DNA of 64,000 nt from Pelagibacteraceae bacterium AG-461-B04 (GTDB lineage Bacteria; Pseudomonadota; Alphaproteobacteria; Pelagibacterales; AG-422-B15). Shown piece after piece: positions 59,755 through 64,000 of the stretch. The stretch's first letter is position 1. Each line of letters starts with the position of its first letter. The translations under genes and the position numbers were made by a program. The stretch spans positions 1 through 64,000 of the forward strand of contig QCRN01000002.1 of the NCBI GenBank assembly GCA_003211835.1, given 5' to 3'. The notes beneath the pieces are model-generated. The model worked only from the letters and a program-made list of their open reading frames with translations. It was not told the DNA's origin and did not search any database.

Positions 59755-60439
59755 TTTTAGTAATTCCTTGTCTTATATAATAGATATACATGATCAATAT
59801 AACAATTGATAGCAGGAACCATGTAACTGCATATTGCAAGTGATTATTTGTTATGTTTGAAGGCTCAAATTCAATTAAAAGATTCTCAAATTGATTTTGA
59901 TCAATAATTTTAAGAATATATGGACTTGACTCAATATTATGAAAATTATCCATCTCATAAGTATTTAGGAGGTACCATATACTTGCCGAATATTCATTCT
60001 CAGGTATTAGAGGTTTTCTCTCTTTAGAGTATATTAGGGCTCCACTGACAATGAACTCCTTGTTTGAGTCTATAAAATCGAGATTAAAGCTTTTCTTAAA
60101 ATCATAAGGTATCCATCCCAAGATCACATAAACATATTTTTCTTTGGTTTTTAAAGGCAATACAATTTCAAAGCCAGACATACCACTTAAATTTGATTTA
60201 AAAAAATACATAAGTTTTTCTTTTATAAAAGAACCTTTTAACTCTACTTGCATAAATTCAAATTCTTTATCTATGCTACCTTCAAAAGGAAATTTATCCA
60301 GTTTGAGCGTATAATTTTTTTCAACTGAATTAATTATATTCATCTTCCACTCTAATCTTTGAGTTTGCCAATAACCAAGCAATAAAAGAAAGCAAATTGT
60401 TACTAGAAAAATAAAATGGAAAGAGAAATTTTTAATCAA
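59744..60439 (-). CDS. SURF1-family cytochrome oxidase assembly protein
   Basis: SURF1 proteins help insert haem a into the oxidase. The 231 residues show an N-terminal helix (FIFLVTICFLLLLGYWQTQRLEWK), the conserved GYWQ motif, GFEIVLPLKT, ILGWIPYD and a C-terminal helix (YAVTWFLLSIVILIMYIY). The frame is open into coxC, but homology begins at TTG 60439, 14 bases after the coxC stop, so I use that start. It lies between coxC and thrC and overlaps the latter. Confidence 0.9.
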   Translation of the reverse strand: MIKNFSFHFIFLVTICFLLLLGYWQTQRLEWKMNIINSVEKNYTLKLDKFPFEGSIDKEFEFMQVELKGSFIKEKLMYFFKSNLSGMSGFEIVLPLKTKEKYVYVILGWIPYDFKKSFNLDFIDSNKEFIVSGALIYSKERKPLIPENEYSASIWYLLNTYEMDNFHNIESSPYILKIIDQNQFENLLIEFEPSNITNNHLQYAVTWFLLSIVILIMYIYYIRQGITKNEV

Positions 60440-60453
60440 TAGATAGATTAAGT

Positions 60454-61251
60454 TTAATAATATCCCCAGACATAGATTGCAGCGAATAAAAATAGCCACA
60501 CAACATCTACAAAGTGCCAGTACCATGCAGCTGCTTCAAAACCAAAGTGATGATCAGCCTTAAAGTGTCCTGCTATTGATCTTCCTAAGCAAACAATGAG
60601 CATAACTGTTCCCATTAATACATGAAAACCATGGAAACCAGTTGCCATATAGAAAGTTGCTCCATAGATATGTCCCGAAAAAGCAAAGTCAGCATGCATA
60701 TACTCATAAACCTGGAAACCCGTAAAAATAATGCCAAGTCCTACTGTACACCAGAGACCTTGGATCAACTCTTTTCTATTCCCCTCTGTTAGCGCGTGGT
60801 GCGCCCACGTAACGGTTGTACCTGATAGTAAAAGTATAAGTGTATTTATCAATGGTATATGCCAAGGATCCATTAAATGTATTTCTGCTGGAGGCCAAAC
60901 AGATCCTATTTGTTCAGTAGGAAATAAACTTGCATTGAAATAAGCCCAAAACCAGGCAACAAAGAACATAACTTCTGAAGCTATAAACAAGGTCATGCCA
61001 TACCTCAGACCAATCTGAACTACAGGCGTATGGTGGCCTTGGTGTTCTCCTTCAATAATAATGTCTCTAAACCACATGTATGTAACATAAATTACAATAG
61101 CTAATCCAATAAGCATTAACCATAAGTCATCAGTTCTAAAATAAATTACAGCCCCAATACACAAGATGAGCGCGCCAATTGAGGCTAAAAGTGGCCAAGG
61201 ACTTGGTTCTACTAAATGATACTCATGTGAATTTGGATTACGTGAACTCAT
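60454..61251 (-). CDS. coxC: cytochrome c oxidase subunit III
   Basis: Subunit III is the seven-helix, lipid-binding part of the aa3-type oxidase. The 265 residues show HEYHLVEPSPWPLLAS at the start, GLRYGMTLFIASEVMFFVAWF, THWAHHAL-like VTWAHHALTEG, the conserved GFHGFHVLMGT and WYWHFVDVVWLFLF near the end. It lies between ctaG and SURF1 in the assembly operon. Confidence 0.97.
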   Translation of the reverse strand: MSSRNPNSHEYHLVEPSPWPLLASIGALILCIGAVIYFRTDDLWLMLIGLAIVIYVTYMWFRDIIIEGEHQGHHTPVVQIGLRYGMTLFIASEVMFFVAWFWAYFNASLFPTEQIGSVWPPAEIHLMDPWHIPLINTLILLLSGTTVTWAHHALTEGNRKELIQGLWCTVGLGIIFTGFQVYEYMHADFAFSGHIYGATFYMATGFHGFHVLMGTVMLIVCLGRSIAGHFKADHHFGFEAAAWYWHFVDVVWLFLFAAIYVWGYY

Positions 61252-61256
61252 AGGAA

Positions 61257-61802
61257 TTATGTATCACTGTTTTCGTAAAAGGTATAGGACAAAGTAACTT
61301 CGGATAGATCTGCTACGTATTGATCATTTTTAATTTCAGGGTCGATGTAAAAAGAAACTGGCATAATCTTTTTTTCATTAGCTTTTAATTCAGTATTTTG
61401 AAAACAGAAACATTCTATTTTGTTAAAGTATTTTGCTGCCTCAGCTGGGGAAACATTATATACCGCAGTTCCGTTCAATGCTTGATCTGTATTATTGATT
61501 ATAACGTAGTTGATTAATTTATTTTCACCAATTTGAATTTGATGTGTTCTTTGCTCAGGAAAAAAATCCCAGTTCAGAGTTGATCCAACGTTTGAATCAA
61601 GTCTTACATCTATGAGAGAGTCAGTTATATAAACACTTTCTTGAGAGTAAATTTTTGGGGTACCTCCAAAGCCCGTAACTTTACAAAAGTAATTATATAG
61701 TGGCACAGATGCATAGGCTAATATTACCATGGATATGACGATGCCAAGCAGACCTACTGCTAGAGAAGTATTCGAACTATATTTTAAATTAAAAAAATTC
61801 AT
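61257..61802 (-). CDS. ctaG: cytochrome c oxidase assembly protein CtaG (Cox11)
   Basis: CtaG delivers copper to the CuB site of subunit I. The 181-residue protein has one N-terminal membrane helix (LAVGLLGIVISMVILAYASV), then a periplasmic domain. The copper-binding CFCFQ pair of Cox11 is seen in IECFCFQNTEL, and Cys in YNYFCKVTGFGG lies near the membrane. Its ATG directly follows the stop of the 35-residue membrane gene upstream. Confidence 0.95.
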   Translation of the reverse strand: MNFFNLKYSSNTSLAVGLLGIVISMVILAYASVPLYNYFCKVTGFGGTPKIYSQESVYITDSLIDVRLDSNVGSTLNWDFFPEQRTHQIQIGENKLINYVIINNTDQALNGTAVYNVSPAEAAKYFNKIECFCFQNTELKANEKKIMPVSFYIDPEIKNDQYVADLSEVTLSYTFYENSDT

Positions 61803-61910
61803 TTATACGAGACTTAACCTGTAAATTGTGTATGTGAAGAATGAGGCGACAAAAAAAACAAGAATTAATGCTGTAATTATGTTCCTTCTTTTTATTTTTT
61901 TATCAATCAT
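61803..61910 (-). CDS. 35-residue single-helix membrane protein between ctaB and ctaG
   Basis: A short frame begins at ATG 61910, overlapping the ctaB stop by four bases (ATGA), and ends with TAA directly before the ctaG ATG. It encodes a basic start (MIDKKIKRR), one membrane helix (NIITALILVFFVASFFTYTI) and a short tail (YRLSLV). A small CoxF-type membrane gene at exactly this place is common in alphaproteobacterial oxidase operons, and the perfect fit between neighbours argues that it is real. The role is presumed to be oxidase assembly. Confidence 0.8.
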   Translation of the reverse strand: MIDKKIKRRNIITALILVFFVASFFTYTIYRLSLV

Positions 61911-62836
61911 AATATGTTCCATAACAAGTTATCAATAAGGAGGATTGCAAAAATATTAAAGAGATAAATAATGGAAAAGAAGAATAAAGTTTGTGCTTTT
62001 TTTTCTAATAACTTGCTGTGATCCACATATTTTCTAAGATCTAATGCTAAATATATAAAGCAGATACCCAAAATAGATGACAAAGTTCCAAAGAATAATG
62101 AATAGTAGTAACTCATTAGAAGTGTTACAGGTAAAAGTGTTAATGAATAAGCAATAATTAAACTAACTGTTTTCTTATTTCCGACAACCAGTGGCATCAT
62201 TGGAATACCTGCCCTTTTGTAGTCATCAGATTTATAGAGGGCGAGTGCCCAAAAATGTGGTGGGGTCCATAAAAAAATTAAAATAAAAAGCAGGCTAATT
62301 TCAGGAGAAATACTCCCAGTAACAGCTGTCCATCCAATAATTGGGGGGAACGCTCCAGCGGCTCCGCCGATAACAATATTTTGTGGAGTTCTTTTCTTTA
62401 GCCATATTGTATAGACAAAGATGTAATAAAGTATTGTTAGAAGAAGAATTGAAGCAGACAGCAAGTTTGCAACATTGTATAAAAGATAAATTGAAAATAC
62501 TGACAAAGTAATTCCATAAATAAGAGCTCCATTCGCACTGATAAGTCCCATAGGCAACACTCTATTCTTAGTTCTCTCCATTAAGAGGTCCGTCTTTCTT
62601 TCATACCACATATTTAATGCACCAGATGCACCGGATCCAATGGAGATAGCTAGAATTATTAAAACTCCTTCATAGATTGATATAAATCCTGGAGCAATAA
62701 TCATGCCTACAAAGCTAGTAAAGATAGAGAGAGACATAACTCTTGGTTTTAATAAAGAGATGTAGAAACCAACTTTTGAAAAAAATAAATTGATCCCAAT
62801 TTCTTGTTTATCAGAAACTGAAGATATATTTACCAT
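61907..62836 (-). CDS. ctaB: protohaem IX farnesyltransferase (haem O synthase, Cox10)
   Basis: CtaB converts haem B to haem O, the precursor of haem A for the oxidase. The 309 residues have about nine helices. The aspartate-rich prenyl diphosphate sites are NMWYERKTDLLMERTKNR near residue 95 and YKSDDYKRAGIPMMP further on. FYISLLKPRVM near the N-terminus is typical. It lies nine bases after coxA and overlaps the small membrane gene downstream. Confidence 0.96.
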   Translation of the reverse strand: MVNISSVSDKQEIGINLFFSKVGFYISLLKPRVMSLSIFTSFVGMIIAPGFISIYEGVLIILAISIGSGASGALNMWYERKTDLLMERTKNRVLPMGLISANGALIYGITLSVFSIYLLYNVANLLSASILLLTILYYIFVYTIWLKKRTPQNIVIGGAAGAFPPIIGWTAVTGSISPEISLLFILIFLWTPPHFWALALYKSDDYKRAGIPMMPLVVGNKKTVSLIIAYSLTLLPVTLLMSYYYSLFFGTLSSILGICFIYLALDLRKYVDHSKLLEKKAQTLFFFSIIYLFNIFAILLIDNLLWNIL

Positions 62837-62845
62837 GCGACCTAA

Positions 62846-64000
<1,155 letters not shown>

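Noticed and set aside
60440-60526. Longer SURF1 protein beginning inside coxC
   Set aside because: The extra residues are encoded antisense-free within the coxC end, are not SURF1-like, and the family sequence begins at the TTG at 60439.

Overview
The window is a gene-dense, AT-rich stretch (roughly two thirds A+T by eye) of an alphaproteobacterial chromosome. It holds about 72 protein genes, one complete tRNA gene and one tRNA cut by the left edge. No gap between genes exceeds about 200 bases. I see no IS element, prophage, CRISPR array, integrase or obvious island. The alphaproteobacterial assignment rests on gene order and on marker families: rpoD-dnaG-yqeY divergent from carAB; a CcrM-type GANTC methyltransferase next to rnhB, mutY, dciA, a DsbA-like gene and smc; a split Fo operon with b' and b subunits; petABC; coxA-ctaB-(small membrane gene)-ctaG-coxC-SURF1-thrC; lgt-NDUFAF7 family-pgeF; ispE-TPR-ETF:ubiquinone oxidoreductase; and DUF1285-Nudix-cca. 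The AT content, short gaps, overlapping genes and core-only content suggest a streamlined, probably marine, free-living aerobe of the SAR11-like or HIMB59-like kind. That lifestyle is an inference.

Layout. 1-4.4 kb: partial tRNA, then rpoD, dnaG and yqeY on the minus strand. 4.5-8.9 kb: carA and carB. 8.9-11 kb: minus-strand operon of an ELM1-family protein, an Fe(II)/2-oxoglutarate oxygenase-like protein and an Lrp/AsnC regulator. 11-20.7 kb: trxB, aspartate aminotransferase, uvrB, Ca/Na antiporter, pteridine-reductase-like SDR, folB, uvrC, pgsA and ilvE. 20.7-24.2 kb: MarR regulator, OmpR-type regulator, EnvZ-type kinase, proC and a small UbiK-like gene. 24.2-30.6 kb: lgt, NDUFAF7-like methyltransferase, pgeF, prs, rplY, pth, ychF and gpt. 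30.6-34.6 kb: AzgA-type purine permease, then petC, petB and petA. 34.7-41.8 kb: trmL, hemF, greA, cca, Nudix, DUF1285, GNAT, MaoC, EEP nuclease, crcB and an AhpD-like protein. 41.8-47.5 kb: tRNA-Gln, ispE, TPR lipoprotein-like or periplasmic protein, ETF-QO, family 4 UDG and rnhB. 47.5-53.5 kb: ccrM, mutY, dciA, dsbA-like and smc. 53.5-55.9 kb: Fo ATP synthase. 55.9-64 kb: thrB, rnhA, peroxiredoxin, GNAT, thrC and the cytochrome c oxidase assembly operon, with coxA cut by the right edge.

The genes together encode aerobic respiration (bc1, aa3-type oxidase assembly, Fo, ETF-QO, a complex I methyltransferase homologue), nucleotide synthesis and salvage, DNA repair and chromosome maintenance, and amino-acid and folate synthesis. 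I found no clearly new multi-gene system. The best leads are smaller: a hinge-less short SMC, three GANTC sites inside the ccrM promoter, -10 boxes placed so that several transcripts should be leaderless, a DnaG whose zinc ligands are mostly lost, two or three small genes overlapping their neighbours, three perfect palindromes ahead of the dsbA-smc pair, and an ELM1/oxygenase/Lrp operon of unknown purpose.
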